From positions 1 through 64,000 of the forward strand of contig UCLR01000008.1 in assembly GCA_900473415.1 (NCBI GenBank): a stretch of DNA of 64,000 bases. The letters run 5' to 3'. The DNA is from Hyphomicrobiales bacterium. Its GTDB lineage: Bacteria; Pseudomonadota; Alphaproteobacteria; Rhizobiales; Beijerinckiaceae. The notes beneath the pieces are model-generated. The model was not told the origin of the DNA. It saw only the letters and a program-made list of their open reading frames with translations, and did no database searches. Below, piece by piece: positions 1 to 9,117 of the stretch; positions within the stretch are counted from its first letter, which is position 1, and each line of letters begins with the position of its first letter. The translations under genes were made by a program, and so were the position numbers.

Positions 1-554
1 AAGATCACGGCGACCAGCCAGTACAGCGCCCGATCGTCGGCGAGACTGACGAGGCCGAAGAGCTTGCCGCGCGGCACCGCCTGGATGCCGTCCTCGCCGC
101 CGGTGAAGCGCGGCGTCTGTAGCGAGAAGAAGAACACCATCTGCGCCAGCGCCAGCGTGATCATGGCGAAGTAGATGCCCTGGCGGCGGATGGCCAGCGA
201 GCCAAAGAGCCCGCCAAGCATCGCGGCGATCACCGTGCCGGAGAGAATGGCGAGCTCGGGCGTCAGGCCCCAGTGCTTGGCCGTATAGGCGCTGACATAG
301 CTCGCCATGCCGAAATACGCGGCATGGCCGAAGGACAGCAGGCCGCCATAGCCGAGCAGCAGATTGAAGGCGAGCGCGAACAGCCCGAAGCACAGCACCT
401 TCATCACGAAGACCGGATAGGCGACGAAGGGCGCGATCACGAGCGCGACGGCGAGCCCGATCATGATCGCGCGGTGAAGCCGCTCCGTGCCCTTGCTGGT
501 TTCGGAGATCCCGAGACCGGTGGCAGGTGCTTCGGCCGAGGTGATGTCCGCCAT
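1..554 (-). CDS. livM: Branched-chain amino-acid ABC transporter permease LivM, 3' end outside window
   Basis: This is an inner-membrane permease of a HAAT-family importer, partner of LivH. Only the first 184 codons lie in the window; the gene continues past the left edge. The visible part has a short cytoplasmic N-terminus, then hydrophobic segments from about residue 29 and the typical LivM signature with LLLGYGGLLSFGHAAYFG near residue 65. The ATG at 554 is preceded by AAGGAG with a 6-base spacer, which fixes the start. It follows livH by 34 bases, so it is the last visible gene of the leftward liv operon. The substrate cannot be told from sequence; this family carries amino acids, amides, urea or aromatic acids. 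Confidence 0.93.
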   Translation of the reverse strand, partial: MADITSAEAPATGLGISETSKGTERLHRAIMIGLAVALVIAPFVAYPVFVMKVLCFGLFALAFNLLLGYGGLLSFGHAAYFGMASYVSAYTAKHWGLTPELAILSGTVIAAMLGGLFGSLAIRRQGIYFAMITLALAQMVFFFSLQTPRFTGGEDGIQAVPRGKLFGLVSLADDRALYWLVAVI

Positions 555-588
555 GGTCAGCTCCTTGCAGCCTGAGAGGAAAGCGCGT

Positions 589-1476
589 TCATGCCGTCCT
601 CCCGAACAACCCGGCCGGCTTCACCAGCAGCACCAGCACCATGATGATGAAGATCACGGTGGCAGAGGCTTCGGGATAGAACACCTTGGTCAGGCCCTCG
701 ACCAGCCCGAGCGAGAAGCCGGTGATGATTGAACCGAGGATCGAGCCCATGCCGCCGATCACGACCACGGCGAAGACGACGATGATCAGGTCGGAGCCCA
801 TATTGGGATTGACCGAGTAGATCGGCGCCGCCAGCACGCCGGCGAGCGCGGCAAGAGCCACGCCGAAGCCGTAGGTCAGGGTGACCAACAGCGGCACGTT
901 GATGCCGAAGGCCTGGGTCAGGGTCGGGTTCTCGGTGGCGGCGCGGAGATAGGCGCCGAGCTTGGTCTTCTCGATCATGAACCAGGTCGCGAGGCAGACC
1001 ACCAGCGAGGCGATCACCACCCAGCCGCGATAGTTCGGCAGGAACATGAAGCCGAGATTGTGCCCGCCCGCGAGCTGCGGCGGGATCTGGTAGGGCAGGC
1101 CCGAGGAGCCATAACTGTTGCGGAACAGCCCCTGGATGATCAGCGCCAGCCCGAAGGTCAGCAGCAGCCCGTAGAGATGGTCGAGATGGGCGATGCGCTT
1201 GAGCAGGAAGCGCTCGATGACGATGCCGGTCGCGCCGACGACGAGCGGCGAGACCACGAGCGCGGCCCAGTAGTTCAGCCCGAGATAGTTCAACGCCATC
1301 CAGGCCACAAAGGCGCCCATCATATACTGCGCGCCATGGGTGAAGTTGATGATGTTCAGCAGCCCGAAGATCACGGCCAGCCCGAGGCTCAGCATCGCGT
1401 AGAACGAGCCGTTGATCAGGCCGAGCAGGACCTGACCGAACAAGGCTTGCGGGGGAATGCCGAGAAGCTCGAACAT
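589..1476 (-). CDS. livH: Branched-chain amino-acid ABC transporter permease LivH
   Basis: A 295-residue inner-membrane permease, the usual length for LivH. It has about eight hydrophobic segments and the family hallmarks: LGLAVIFGLLNIINFTHGA near residues 32-50, and a C-terminal VVIGGMGSILGSIITG loop that contacts the ATPases. It pairs with LivM to form the channel of a HAAT importer energised by LivG and LivF. It lies between the binding-protein gene and livM in a leftward operon. A 150-base gap upstream holds a long inverted repeat that may modulate downstream expression. The start at 1476 has a modest AGGTGAT ribosome-binding site. Confidence 0.95.
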   Translation of the reverse strand: MFELLGIPPQALFGQVLLGLINGSFYAMLSLGLAVIFGLLNIINFTHGAQYMMGAFVAWMALNYLGLNYWAALVVSPLVVGATGIVIERFLLKRIAHLDHLYGLLLTFGLALIIQGLFRNSYGSSGLPYQIPPQLAGGHNLGFMFLPNYRGWVVIASLVVCLATWFMIEKTKLGAYLRAATENPTLTQAFGINVPLLVTLTYGFGVALAALAGVLAAPIYSVNPNMGSDLIIVVFAVVVIGGMGSILGSIITGFSLGLVEGLTKVFYPEASATVIFIIMVLVLLVKPAGLFGRTA

Positions 1477-1509
1477 GCGGATCGATCACCTGACTACGGA
1501 ACCGGCCGC

Positions 1510-1607
1510 GTCATCCCGGGCGACCGCAGGTCGACCCGGGATCCATCGTAGGGCTCAAGAGCTTTACGATGGATCCCGGCGCTACGCTGCGCTCCGGCCG
1601 GGACGAC
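1510..1607. repeat. Nested palindromic intergenic repeat between binding protein and livH
   Basis: The outer arms are GTCATCCCGG (1510-1519) and CCGGGACGAC (1598-1607), one mismatch apart. Perfect 15-base inner arms lie at 1536-1550 and 1565-1579 around a 14-base loop. The element sits inside an operon and has no T-tract, so it is more like a RIME/REP-type dispersed element or an mRNA stabiliser than a terminator. Related GTCAT...ATGAC elements occur at 55922-56074 and 57743-57839. Confidence 0.8.
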
Positions 1608-1626
1608 GGCGGATGGGACGGCTAGC

Positions 1627-2829
1627 TCACTTCTTGACCAGCGGGCAGGTGCTCTCGCTCAGCGGCTTGAAGGCCTGCTCGGCCGGCAGCACGGCGATCT
1701 GCTTGTAGTAGTCCCACGGCCCCTTCGACTCCGAGGGCTTTTTGACCTCGAACAGGTACATGTCGTGCATCTTGCGGCCGTCGACGCGCACCGAGCCCTT
1801 GCCGAACAGCGGATCGTCGGTCGGCAGCTCCTTCATCTTGGCCATGACGGTGGCCGAGTCCTTGCTCTTCGTCGCCTCGACCGCCTTGAGATAATGCAGC
1901 AGGCCCGAATAGACGCCGGCCTGGACCATGCTCGGCTTCTTGCCGTTGTTCAGCTTAGCGAAGCGGTCCGACCAGGTGCGGGTCTGGTCGTTGGTGTCCC
2001 AATAGAAGGACTCGGTCAGGACCAGGCCCTGCGCCGTCTGCAGCCCGAGCGCGTTGACGTCGGTGATGAAGACGAGCAGGCCAGCGAGCTTCTGCCCGCC
2101 CGCGACGATGCCGAACTCGCCCGCCTGCTTGATCGAGTTGATGGTGTCGCCACCGGCATTGGCGAGGCCGATCACCTTGGCCTTGGAGGACTGCGCCTGC
2201 AGCAGGAACGACGAGAAGTCGGTGCCCGGGAACGGCGTCTTGACCGCTCCGACCACCTTGCCGCCGTTCTTGGTCACGATGGCGGCGGTGTCGCGCTCCA
2301 GCGCATGGCCGAAGGCGTAGTCCGCTGTGAGGAAGAACCAGCTGTCGCCGCCCGCCTTCACCATGGCGCCACCGGTGCCCTGCGCGAGGGCATAGGTGTC
2401 ATAGGTCCAGTGGATCGTGTTCGGCGAGCAGGCCGCGCCCGTGAGGTCCGAGGCCGCGGCGCCGGAGTTGATGAAGACCTTGTTCTTCTCGCGCGTGATC
2501 TGGTTGACCGCGAGCGCGACCGAGGAGGTCGGCACGTCCATGATCACGTCGACGCCGTCCTGGTCGTACCATTGCCGGGCGATGGTCGAGCCGACATCCG
2601 GCTTGTTCTGGTGGTCGGCCGAGATGATCTCGACCTTGATGCCCTTGTCGGCCGCCTTGAAGTCCTCGACCGCCATGCGCGCGGCGATGACGGAGCCCTC
2701 GCCGGAGAGGTCGGCATAGAGGCCCGAGCGGTCGTTGAGCACGCCGATCTTGACGCTGACCTGCGCCAGGGCCGTGCCGCTCATCAGCGCGGCGAAGGCG
2801 CCGGCCAGAAGCAATGACTTGAGTTTCAT
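1627..2829 (-). CDS. Periplasmic substrate-binding protein of the liv-type ABC transporter
   Basis: A 400-residue secreted binding protein (Periplasmic_binding_6/LivK superfamily) that delivers ligand to LivHM. The start at 2829 is chosen because a classic signal peptide begins there (MKLK, hydrophobic core, then GTALAQ with cleavage near residue 22) and GGGAG lies upstream; the frame stays open further upstream without a signal. The mature N-terminus VSVKIGVLNDRSG is typical of the family, with the ligand-site region around GEGSVIAARMA. It lies within the liv operon between livF and livH. Length and style resemble the alphaproteobacterial aromatic or amide-binding relatives rather than true LivJ, so the ligand is open. 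Confidence 0.92.
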   Translation of the reverse strand: MKLKSLLLAGAFAALMSGTALAQVSVKIGVLNDRSGLYADLSGEGSVIAARMAVEDFKAADKGIKVEIISADHQNKPDVGSTIARQWYDQDGVDVIMDVPTSSVALAVNQITREKNKVFINSGAAASDLTGAACSPNTIHWTYDTYALAQGTGGAMVKAGGDSWFFLTADYAFGHALERDTAAIVTKNGGKVVGAVKTPFPGTDFSSFLLQAQSSKAKVIGLANAGGDTINSIKQAGEFGIVAGGQKLAGLLVFITDVNALGLQTAQGLVLTESFYWDTNDQTRTWSDRFAKLNNGKKPSMVQAGVYSGLLHYLKAVEATKSKDSATVMAKMKELPTDDPLFGKGSVRVDGRKMHDMYLFEVKKPSESKGPWDYYKQIAVLPAEQAFKPLSESTCPLVKK

Positions 2830-2900
2830 ACCGATTCTCCCTGTAACTGCAGCTGTTGCGACGCGGTCTTCTTGCGATGAGCCGCTTCTGAATCTGCCGA

Positions 2901-3641
2901 TCAAACTCCCAGATAGCCGTGGAGCTTGTCGATGTTGCGGTCGAGCTCGGTGTTCGGGATCATGTCGATCACCTTGCCCTGCTCGACGACATAGTGCCGG
3001 TCGGCCACCGTCGCCGCGAAACGGAAGTTCTGCTCGACCAGCACGATGGTGAAGCCCTGTTGCTTCAGCTGCGCGATGGTGCGGCCGATCTGGTCGATAA
3101 TCACCGGCGCGAGCCCCTCGGTCGGCTCGTCGAACAGCAGGAGATTGGCGCCGGTGCGCAGGATGCGGCCGATCGCGAGCATCTGCTGCTCGCCGCCGGA
3201 GAGCTTGGTGCCCTGGCTCCTGATCCGCTCCTTCAGATTGGGAAACAGCGTGAAGATCTGCTCGACCGAGAGCCCGCCCGGCTTCACCTGCGGCGGCAGC
3301 ATCAGGTTTTCCTCGACGTTGAGCGACGAATAGATGCCGCGCTCCTCCGGCACGTAGCCGATGCCGAGCCGGGCGATGGCGCGCGAGGGCAGGTTGATCG
3401 TCTCCGTGCCCGCCATCACCACCGAGCCCTTGCGCTTGGCCATGATGCCGATGATCGATTTCAGCGTCGTCGTCTTGCCGGCGCCGTTGCGGCCGAGCAG
3501 GGTCACGACCTCGCCGGGCGCGACGTCGAAGTCGATGCCGTGCAGGACATGGCTCTCGCCATACCAGGCCTCGAGCCCGCGCACCTTGAGCAGCGGCGCG
3601 GTCGCGGCCGCGGGTTTCGCGGCGACAGCCTCAGTGAGCAT
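2901..3641 (-). CDS. livF: Liv-type ABC transporter ATPase LivF
   Basis: A 246-residue cytoplasmic ATPase subunit. It has Walker A GRNGAGKTT near residue 50, signature LSGGEQQML, Walker B LLLFDEPTEGLAP and a switch histidine-type region LVEQN, all typical of LivF, whose signature differs from that of LivG. It partners with LivG to power LivHM. The start overlaps the end of livG by 11 bases, indicating translational coupling. The sequence begins with about 17 Ala-rich residues before the ATPase fold; an internal start is possible but there is no good alternative ATG. Confidence 0.94.
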   Translation of the reverse strand: MLTEAVAAKPAAATAPLLKVRGLEAWYGESHVLHGIDFDVAPGEVVTLLGRNGAGKTTTLKSIIGIMAKRKGSVVMAGTETINLPSRAIARLGIGYVPEERGIYSSLNVEENLMLPPQVKPGGLSVEQIFTLFPNLKERIRSQGTKLSGGEQQMLAIGRILRTGANLLLFDEPTEGLAPVIIDQIGRTIAQLKQQGFTIVLVEQNFRFAATVADRHYVVEQGKVIDMIPNTELDRNIDKLHGYLGV

Positions 3642-4404
3642 GCCCGCCTCCCGAACCGATATAGGCCTCGACCACGCGTGGATCCTTCGAAACGGTGGCG
3701 TAGTCGCCCTCGGCCAGCACCTGCCCGCGCGCCAGCACCGTGATGCGATCGGACAGCGAGGCGACGACCGAGAGGTTGTGCTCGACCATCAGGATGGTGC
3801 GGTTGGCCGAGACCTTGCGGATCAGCGCCTCGATGCGCTCGACATCCTCGCGGCCCATCCCGGCCATCGGCTCGTCGAGCAGCATCATCTCGGGGTCGAG
3901 CGCCAGCGTGGTCGCGATCTCGAGCGCGCGCTTGCGGCCATAGGAAAGCTCGACCGCCGGAAGCTCCGCGAAACTGGCGAGGCCGACCGCCTCGACCAGC
4001 CGCATCGCCTCGCCGTCGAGCACCGAGAGAACCTCGTCCGAACGCCAGAAATCGAAGGAATCGCCGCGCTTGCGCTGCAGTGCGATGCGCACGTTCTTCA
4101 GCACCGAAAGCTGCGGGAACACTGCGGAGATCTGGAAAGAGCGCACCAGCCCGAGCCTGGCGATCTCGGCCGGCTTCTGGCGGGTGATGTCCTGCCCGTT
4201 ATAGACGATCGCGCCCTTCGTCGGCGCCAGGAACTTGGTCAGAAGATTGAAACATGTCGTCTTGCCGGCACCGTTCGGCCCGATCAGTGCATGGATCGAA
4301 CCCCGCCGGACCTTTAGATCGACGCCGTTGACGGCAGTAAAACCGCCAAATTCCTTCGTGAGACCCGAGGTCGAAAGAATAATATCCTCGGCCGCCGTGC
4401 TCAT
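3631..4404 (-). CDS. livG: Liv-type ABC transporter ATPase LivG
   Basis: A 257-residue ATPase subunit. Walker A is GPNGAGKTT, the signature LSYGRKRALEIA is the LivG form, and Walker B is MLLDEPMAGM. The LivG-specific insertion after Walker A (NLLTKFLAPTKG and the LARLGLVRSFQ stretch) is present. The start at 4404 (MSTAAED) is preferred to far upstream ATGs because the ATPase fold starts about 12 residues later and the upstream 70 codons look unlike protein. It is the first gene of the leftward liv operon, so the promoter should lie in 4405-4640; I could not pick a convincing -35/-10 pair there. Confidence 0.93.
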   Translation of the reverse strand: MSTAAEDIILSTSGLTKEFGGFTAVNGVDLKVRRGSIHALIGPNGAGKTTCFNLLTKFLAPTKGAIVYNGQDITRQKPAEIARLGLVRSFQISAVFPQLSVLKNVRIALQRKRGDSFDFWRSDEVLSVLDGEAMRLVEAVGLASFAELPAVELSYGRKRALEIATTLALDPEMMLLDEPMAGMGREDVERIEALIRKVSANRTILMVEHNLSVVASLSDRITVLARGQVLAEGDYATVSKDPRVVEAYIGSGGGHAH

Positions 4405-4644
4405 CCTGCCGAAATCTCCGTTTCGGATCCTGTCCCCGGCCGATATCGGACCTTTCTTCACTAGACAGGTCAATAGGATTTCGGCCGTCCACGCACTTTT
4501 TCTGCAATCAACGAAAGTATGAGACGCTCGCCGATCACCGCCAGCGGCGTCATCAGCGCCTCGTGCGGCAAGCATTCGGCTGGATAATCCTTGGCATGAC
4601 GCCCATGCCCTCACGAGGCATCGGCCCTGCCCGTGGGCCTTCGG

Positions 4645-4953
4645 TCACCGGCGCCGAAAGCGCTGGCGCAACTGGACCCAGCGATCGGAGGCCCAGACCG
4701 TGAGGCGCGCCACCGGACGACGCAGGAAGGGAATATCGCCCGCCAGCAGCAGCAGCCCGATCGGTAGCATCCAGATCCCGAGGACCGGCAGGATCGAGAA
4801 GATCCCGCCCACCACCAGCAGGGCGCCTGCCGGTAGCCTGACCCAGCGCGCACGCGGATGACGCAACCGCCGCAGCGCCTTGCCGAACCAGGGCGGGACC
4901 TCCTGCTCGAAGCGCCGGAAGGCCTGCCGCAATTCCTGCCTGCCGTCAGTCAT
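4645..4953 (-). CDS. Small membrane protein, PGPGW-like
   Basis: A 102-residue protein of unknown function. It has a charged amphipathic N-terminus (Arg/Glu-rich, ending HPRARWVRLP), then two closely spaced hydrophobic segments (about residues 40-70, rich in Gly, Leu and Val with a GIWMLPIGLLLLAGD hairpin), and an Arg-rich tail. This layout matches the small PGPGW-type transmembrane proteins seen in alphaproteobacteria, some of which carry a misleading tryptophan-synthase name in databases. It is monocistronic, between livG and a dehydrogenase gene. A competing overlapping frame (4611-4853) has no protein-like character. Confidence 0.65.
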   Translation of the reverse strand: MTDGRQELRQAFRRFEQEVPPWFGKALRRLRHPRARWVRLPAGALLVVGGIFSILPVLGIWMLPIGLLLLAGDIPFLRRPVARLTVWASDRWVQLRQRFRRR

Positions 4954-5110
4954 GCCGCCTTCTCTGTCTGCTCCGTCCCTCCCCGTTCACTCTCTTGCGC
5001 TGGAAACCGCGCCCATTGATGGCACGAAGACGAAAAGCCGCCGGGCTGGCCGGCCCGGCGGCGTTGGGATCTTGGCAAAGCCGCAGCAACGGCGCCCGGC
5101 GGCGCGAGCC

Positions 5111-6022
5111 TTAGCCCTTGTCGGCGAGCGAGGTGCCGTTGAGCCCGGCGATCCAGTCGGACAGCATCGGCACATAGTCATCGCCCCGGCCGCTCGCGAC
5201 AGCGGAAGCAAAGCTGTTCTTCACCGCATTGCCGATCGGATTGGCGACGACGGCGTCGTTGGCCACGCTCTCCAGATAGCGCACATCCTTCAGCGCATTG
5301 CTGAGCGTGAACTTGTGGGCGTCGCGGTCGCGCTCCAGCACGTATTTCATGAAGGTCTGGTAGAAGCCGCAATCCATGCGGCTGCCGCGCAGCACGCTGT
5401 CGAAGACCTGCGGCGTGATCCCGATTTTCTGGCCGATCGCCAGCGCCTCGGAATAGATCGCCGCATAGCCAAGCGAGAGGAAGTTGTTGAGCAGCTTCAT
5501 CTTGTGGCCGTCGCCGACTGGCCCGAGATGGACGATCTTCTGCGCCCAGGTATCACAGGCGGGCTTGATGCGTGCGAAGACCTCCGGAGACGCGCCGACC
5601 ATGGCCGAGAGTTGACCGGCCGCGGCCTGGGCCGGCGTGCCGCCGAGCGGCGCGTCGGCAAGGTGCAGGCCCTTGGCTTCGAGCTCCGCCGCGAGCCGCA
5701 CCGTGACCGTCGGATCGGAAGTCGAGCAGTCGACCACGATCGTGCCTGGCTTCGCGCCGGCCAGGATGCCGTTCTCGCCCTTCACCACGGCCTCGACCTG
5801 GGGCGAACCCGTCACGCAGAGAAAGATGATGGTCGAGCGGGCGGCGAGCTCCTTCGGTGTCTTCGCCTCGGTCGCGCCGGCTGCGACCAGCTCCTCCACC
5901 GGCTTGCGGTTGCGGTGGCCCATCACGGTCAGGGGGAAGCCCTTCGCCACGATGTTGCTGGCCATGCCCTGCCCCATCAGGCCGACGCCGATGAAACCCA
6001 CGGACTCTTTGGTTGCGCTCAT
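5111..6022 (-). CDS. NAD(P)-dependent beta-hydroxyacid dehydrogenase (3-hydroxyisobutyrate dehydrogenase family)
   Basis: A 303-residue oxidoreductase. The N-terminal Rossmann motif is GFIGVGLMGQGMA (residues 9-21) and the catalytic lysine region is GHKMKLLNN, with K176 and N180 in the usual GxxxKxxxN spacing. The substrate motif normally read as DAPVSGG is DAPLGGTP here, so it is not a standard 3-hydroxyisobutyrate dehydrogenase; glyoxylate/succinic semialdehyde reductase-like or tartronate-type activity is possible. The start at 6022 has GGGAGAAT upstream; an in-frame TTG two codons earlier is less likely. It is divergent from the LacI regulator 101 bases away, which probably controls it. 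Confidence 0.87.
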   Translation of the reverse strand: MSATKESVGFIGVGLMGQGMASNIVAKGFPLTVMGHRNRKPVEELVAAGATEAKTPKELAARSTIIFLCVTGSPQVEAVVKGENGILAGAKPGTIVVDCSTSDPTVTVRLAAELEAKGLHLADAPLGGTPAQAAAGQLSAMVGASPEVFARIKPACDTWAQKIVHLGPVGDGHKMKLLNNFLSLGYAAIYSEALAIGQKIGITPQVFDSVLRGSRMDCGFYQTFMKYVLERDRDAHKFTLSNALKDVRYLESVANDAVVANPIGNAVKNSFASAVASGRGDDYVPMLSDWIAGLNGTSLADKG

Positions 6023-6123
6023 CTTCAAATTCTCCCACCGATATGATTGATGTGAAATCGGAACTGGACGAAGCGGCCGGGCCCGCAGGCGATCGCGGAG
6101 GCCTTGCTCATCGTGGACGAGTC

Positions 6124-7203
6124 ATGACTGCCGACGCCCCGCCCGAGACCAGACGCACCAGACGCGCGACCCCGGTGGGACCGTCCGGCCGCAGCCGCGT
6201 CACCTTGCAGATCATCGCCGACCATCTCTCGGTCTCGACCGCGACCGTGTCGCTGGCGCTGCGCGGCTCGCCGCTCGTGGCGGAGGCGACGCGGACGCGC
6301 GTGCGCGAGATCGCCCGCGAGATGGGCTACAGCTACAACCGCAGCGCCGCCTCGCTCCGGACCGATCGGACCAACATCATCGGCGTCGGCTTTCACGACA
6401 TCACCAATCCCTATTTCGCCGAGCTGCTAGCGGCGATCGAGGAGACCGCCGGCCGCCATGGCCGCTCGATCCTGCTCGGCACCTATGCCGAGGACCTGGA
6501 CAGGCAGGAGCGCGTGCTCTCGACGCTGGCCGAATACCGGCCGGACGGCATGATCCTGTGTTCGGCGGGCGGCAGCACGGCGCAGAGCATCGCGCCGCTG
6601 CTCGACGCCGGCGTGCCGATCGTGCAGCTCTCGCGCGAGATTGCCGGCGTCGAGCTCGACTTCGTCGGCGCCGACGACCGCCACGGCATGACGCTGGCGG
6701 TGGAGCATCTCATCGGGCTGGGCCACCGGCGCATCGCCTTCCTCTGCGCGAGCGACGCGATCTCGACCGGCCGCAATCGCTATACCGGCTATCGTGACAC
6801 GCTGGCCCGCCACGGCCTGCCCTTCGACCCGGCGCTGGTGCATTTCGACTATGGCAGCCGGGAAGCCGGGCAGAAGGGTGTCCAGAAGGTTCTGGACGCC
6901 GCCGACCCTCCAACGGCGGCTGTCTGCATGAACGACCTCGCCGCCTTCGGCGCCATGCTCGGCCTGCGCCATCGCGGGCTCGAGGCCGGCAGCGACTTCT
7001 CCATCATCGGCTGCGACGATGTGAAGGAGGCCGCGCAATGGTTCCCGGCGCTGACCACCATCCACAATTTCCAGAACCAGCTCGGCGCCCGCTCCGCCGA
7101 GTTCTTGCTGAACCGCATCGCCAACCCGGCCGGCCCACTGCAGCGGCTGCTGCTCACGCCAGCCCTGGTCGTGCGCGGCACGACGGCGCCGCCGCGGCGC
7201 TGA
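6124..7203 (+). CDS. LacI-family transcriptional regulator
   Basis: A 359-residue repressor-type regulator. The helix-turn-helix is in the first 85 residues (VTLQIIADHLSVSTATVSLAL, then a hinge ending AASLRTDRTNIIGV), followed by a periplasmic-binding-protein-like sensor domain that ends VVRGTTAPP. The start at 6124 is chosen because it gives a normal short N-terminal arm; in-frame ATGs at 6013 and 6043 lack ribosome sites. It is divergent from one hydroxyacid dehydrogenase and convergent with a second, so a sugar or sugar-acid effector acting on these genes is a reasonable inference. I could not identify the operator. Confidence 0.88.
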   Translation: MTADAPPETRRTRRATPVGPSGRSRVTLQIIADHLSVSTATVSLALRGSPLVAEATRTRVREIAREMGYSYNRSAASLRTDRTNIIGVGFHDITNPYFAELLAAIEETAGRHGRSILLGTYAEDLDRQERVLSTLAEYRPDGMILCSAGGSTAQSIAPLLDAGVPIVQLSREIAGVELDFVGADDRHGMTLAVEHLIGLGHRRIAFLCASDAISTGRNRYTGYRDTLARHGLPFDPALVHFDYGSREAGQKGVQKVLDAADPPTAAVCMNDLAAFGAMLGLRHRGLEAGSDFSIIGCDDVKEAAQWFPALTTIHNFQNQLGARSAEFLLNRIANPAGPLQRLLLTPALVVRGTTAPPRR

Positions 7204-7213
7204 GGCGGCAGCC

Positions 7214-8119
7214 TCAGGCATCGTTCGCGGGCTTGGCATTGAGCGCGCGATAGGCCCGCACCACCTGCGAGTCGTCGCGGCCGCCATGGCCGAGGCCGGA
7301 GGCGGCGAGGAACATCTGATGCGCGGCCGCGGCCAGCGGCAGCGCCGTCTTCGCCGCGCGGCCGGCGTCGAGCACGATGCCGAGATCCTTCACGAAGATA
7401 TCGACCGCACTCGCCACGACCGGATCCGGCTCCTGCATGCGCGGGCCCCGGTCCTTCAGCATCCAGGAGGAGGCAGCCGAGCCGCCCATGATCTCGAAGA
7501 GCAAGCGCCCGTCGATGCCGGCCTTCTCCGCCAGCGAAAGCGCTTCCGCCGCCACCGCGATATGGACACCGCAGAGGAGCTGGTTGACGGTCTTCACCGT
7601 CGCGCCCTGCCCCGCTTTCTCGCCGACATGGAAGACCTTGTCGCCGAGCGCGTCGAGCACGGGCTTGGCCCGCGCGAAGCTCTCGCTGGGCGCGCCGACC
7701 ATGATCGTCAGCGTCGCGTTGCGCGCGCCGTTGATGCCGCCGGAAACCGGCGCGTCGATGAAATGCCGGCCGGTCTTCGTCACCTCGGCCGCGATCGCCT
7801 CGGCCTCGCCGGGCGGGCAGGTCGCCATCAGGATCACGGTCGCAGCGGGCGCCAGCGCATCGAGCGTCCCGGCATCGAACAGTACGGCGCGCGCCTGCGC
7901 GGCATTGACCACCATCAGCACCAGAGCGTCGGCGCCAGCCGCGGCCTCCTTGGCGCTCTGAGCCTCGTGCCCACCGGCTGCGGCGAGCGCCGCGCGCGCT
8001 TCCGCACGCATGTCGAAGCCGGTGACGCGGAACTGCTTCCTGACCAGGTTCTCGGCCATCGGCGCGCCCATGGCGCCGAGCCCGACGAAGGCGATGGTGG
8101 AGATCGGATTGGCGGACAT
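7214..8119 (-). CDS. NAD-dependent dehydrogenase, L-threonate dehydrogenase (LtnD)-like
   Basis: A 301-residue beta-hydroxyacid dehydrogenase. Its Rossmann motif FVGLGAMGAPMAENL lies near the start, the substrate motif is canonical (DAPVSGGINGA), and the catalytic lysine is in GATVKTVNQLL. The C-terminal all-helical domain includes MGGSAASSWML, seen in LtnD and related tetronate dehydrogenases. The frame is open far upstream, but the fold starts at the ATG at 8119. It is the last gene of the leftward CUT1 transporter operon (95 bases after the permease), which suggests it oxidises the transported compound or an early intermediate. The substrate is inferred only from family and context. Confidence 0.87.
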   Translation of the reverse strand: MSANPISTIAFVGLGAMGAPMAENLVRKQFRVTGFDMRAEARAALAAAGGHEAQSAKEAAAGADALVLMVVNAAQARAVLFDAGTLDALAPAATVILMATCPPGEAEAIAAEVTKTGRHFIDAPVSGGINGARNATLTIMVGAPSESFARAKPVLDALGDKVFHVGEKAGQGATVKTVNQLLCGVHIAVAAEALSLAEKAGIDGRLLFEIMGGSAASSWMLKDRGPRMQEPDPVVASAVDIFVKDLGIVLDAGRAAKTALPLAAAAHQMFLAASGLGHGGRDDSQVVRAYRALNAKPANDA

Positions 8120-8214
8120 CGCGGCAGGCACTCTCGTAAACGACAGCGGGCACGGCTCGCGCCATGCCCGCGACGTGCGGCCCTGCCCTTCGAGAGGCCA
8201 GCGCCGCGGTTCGG

Positions 8215-9117
8215 TTACTCCTTCACTGCGCCGGTGAGCGAGGCGACGTAGTAGTCGACGAAGAAGGAGTAGAGGATCGCGACCGGGATCGAGCCGAGCA
8301 GCGCGCCGGCCATCAGCGAGCCCCAGTGATAGACGTCGCCCTCGACGAGCTGGGTCAGCACCGCGACGGGCACCGTCTTCTTCTCCGCCGACTGGATGAA
8401 GGCGAGCGCGTAGATGAACTCGTTCCAGGACAGCGTGAAGGCGAAGATGCCGGCCGAAATCAGCCCCGGCATGGCGAGCGGCAGCGTGATCTGCCAGAGC
8501 GTCTGCAGCCTGGTCGCCCCGTCGATCATGGCGCATTCCTCAAGCTCGTAAGGGATCGACTTGAAATAGCCGATCAGGAGCCAGGTGCAGAACGGGATGA
8601 GGAAGGTCGGGTAAGTCAGGATCAGCGCCATCGGCGAGTCGAACAGCCCGAGCTGGAAGATCAGCGTCGCCATCGGGATGAACAGGATCGAGGGCGGCAC
8701 CAGATAGGCGAGATAGATCGCCAGGCCGACATAGTTCGAGCCCCTGAACTTCAGCCGCTGGATCGCATAGGCGGCGAGCACGCTGGCGAAGAGCGAGAGC
8801 GCGGTCGCCACCACCGCGACCATCATCGTCGTCCAGAGCCACCGCGGATAATCGGTCTGGAACAGCAGCTTGTTGATGTTGTCGAGCGTCGGCGACTTCA
8901 CCCAGAACGGGTTGTTATTCTTGAAGTCGAGCAGCTCGGCGTTCGGCTTGATGGCGGTGATCGCCATCCAATAGAACGGGAAGAGCAGCACGATGACGAA
9001 GAGCGCAAGCGGCAGATAGAGCGTGATGACGCGGCGCGGGCCCGACGACCAGTCGATGACGCCGGTGCTCTCCTTCTCCGTCAACTGAGGCCGCTGGCTC
9101 AGGGTTTGATCAGTCAT
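8215..9117 (-). CDS. CUT1 sugar ABC transporter permease (MalG-like)
   Basis: A 300-residue inner-membrane permease with six hydrophobic segments. The EAA loop that docks on the ATPase is visible as ELEECAMIDGATRLQTLWQI near two-thirds of the length, followed by LPLAMPG. It corresponds to the MalG/UgpE position. The start at 9117 overlaps the stop of the upstream permease by 8 bases (ATGACTGA), giving coupled translation; an in-frame ATG 11 codons earlier lies inside the upstream gene and is less likely. Confidence 0.92.
   Translation of the reverse strand: MTDQTLSQRPQLTEKESTGVIDWSSGPRRVITLYLPLALFVIVLLFPFYWMAITAIKPNAELLDFKNNNPFWVKSPTLDNINKLLFQTDYPRWLWTTMMVAVVATALSLFASVLAAYAIQRLKFRGSNYVGLAIYLAYLVPPSILFIPMATLIFQLGLFDSPMALILTYPTFLIPFCTWLLIGYFKSIPYELEECAMIDGATRLQTLWQITLPLAMPGLISAGIFAFTLSWNEFIYALAFIQSAEKKTVPVAVLTQLVEGDVYHWGSLMAGALLGSIPVAILYSFFVDYYVASLTGAVKE

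Noticed and set aside
4405-4644. Promoter of the liv operon
   Set aside because: The position is right but I could not find a -35/-10 pair or operator that stands out, so no feature is given.
7214-8536. Longer version of the LtnD-like gene starting at 8536
   Set aside because: The first 139 codons lie antisense or out of frame within the permease gene and are not protein-like; the Rossmann fold starts at 8119.
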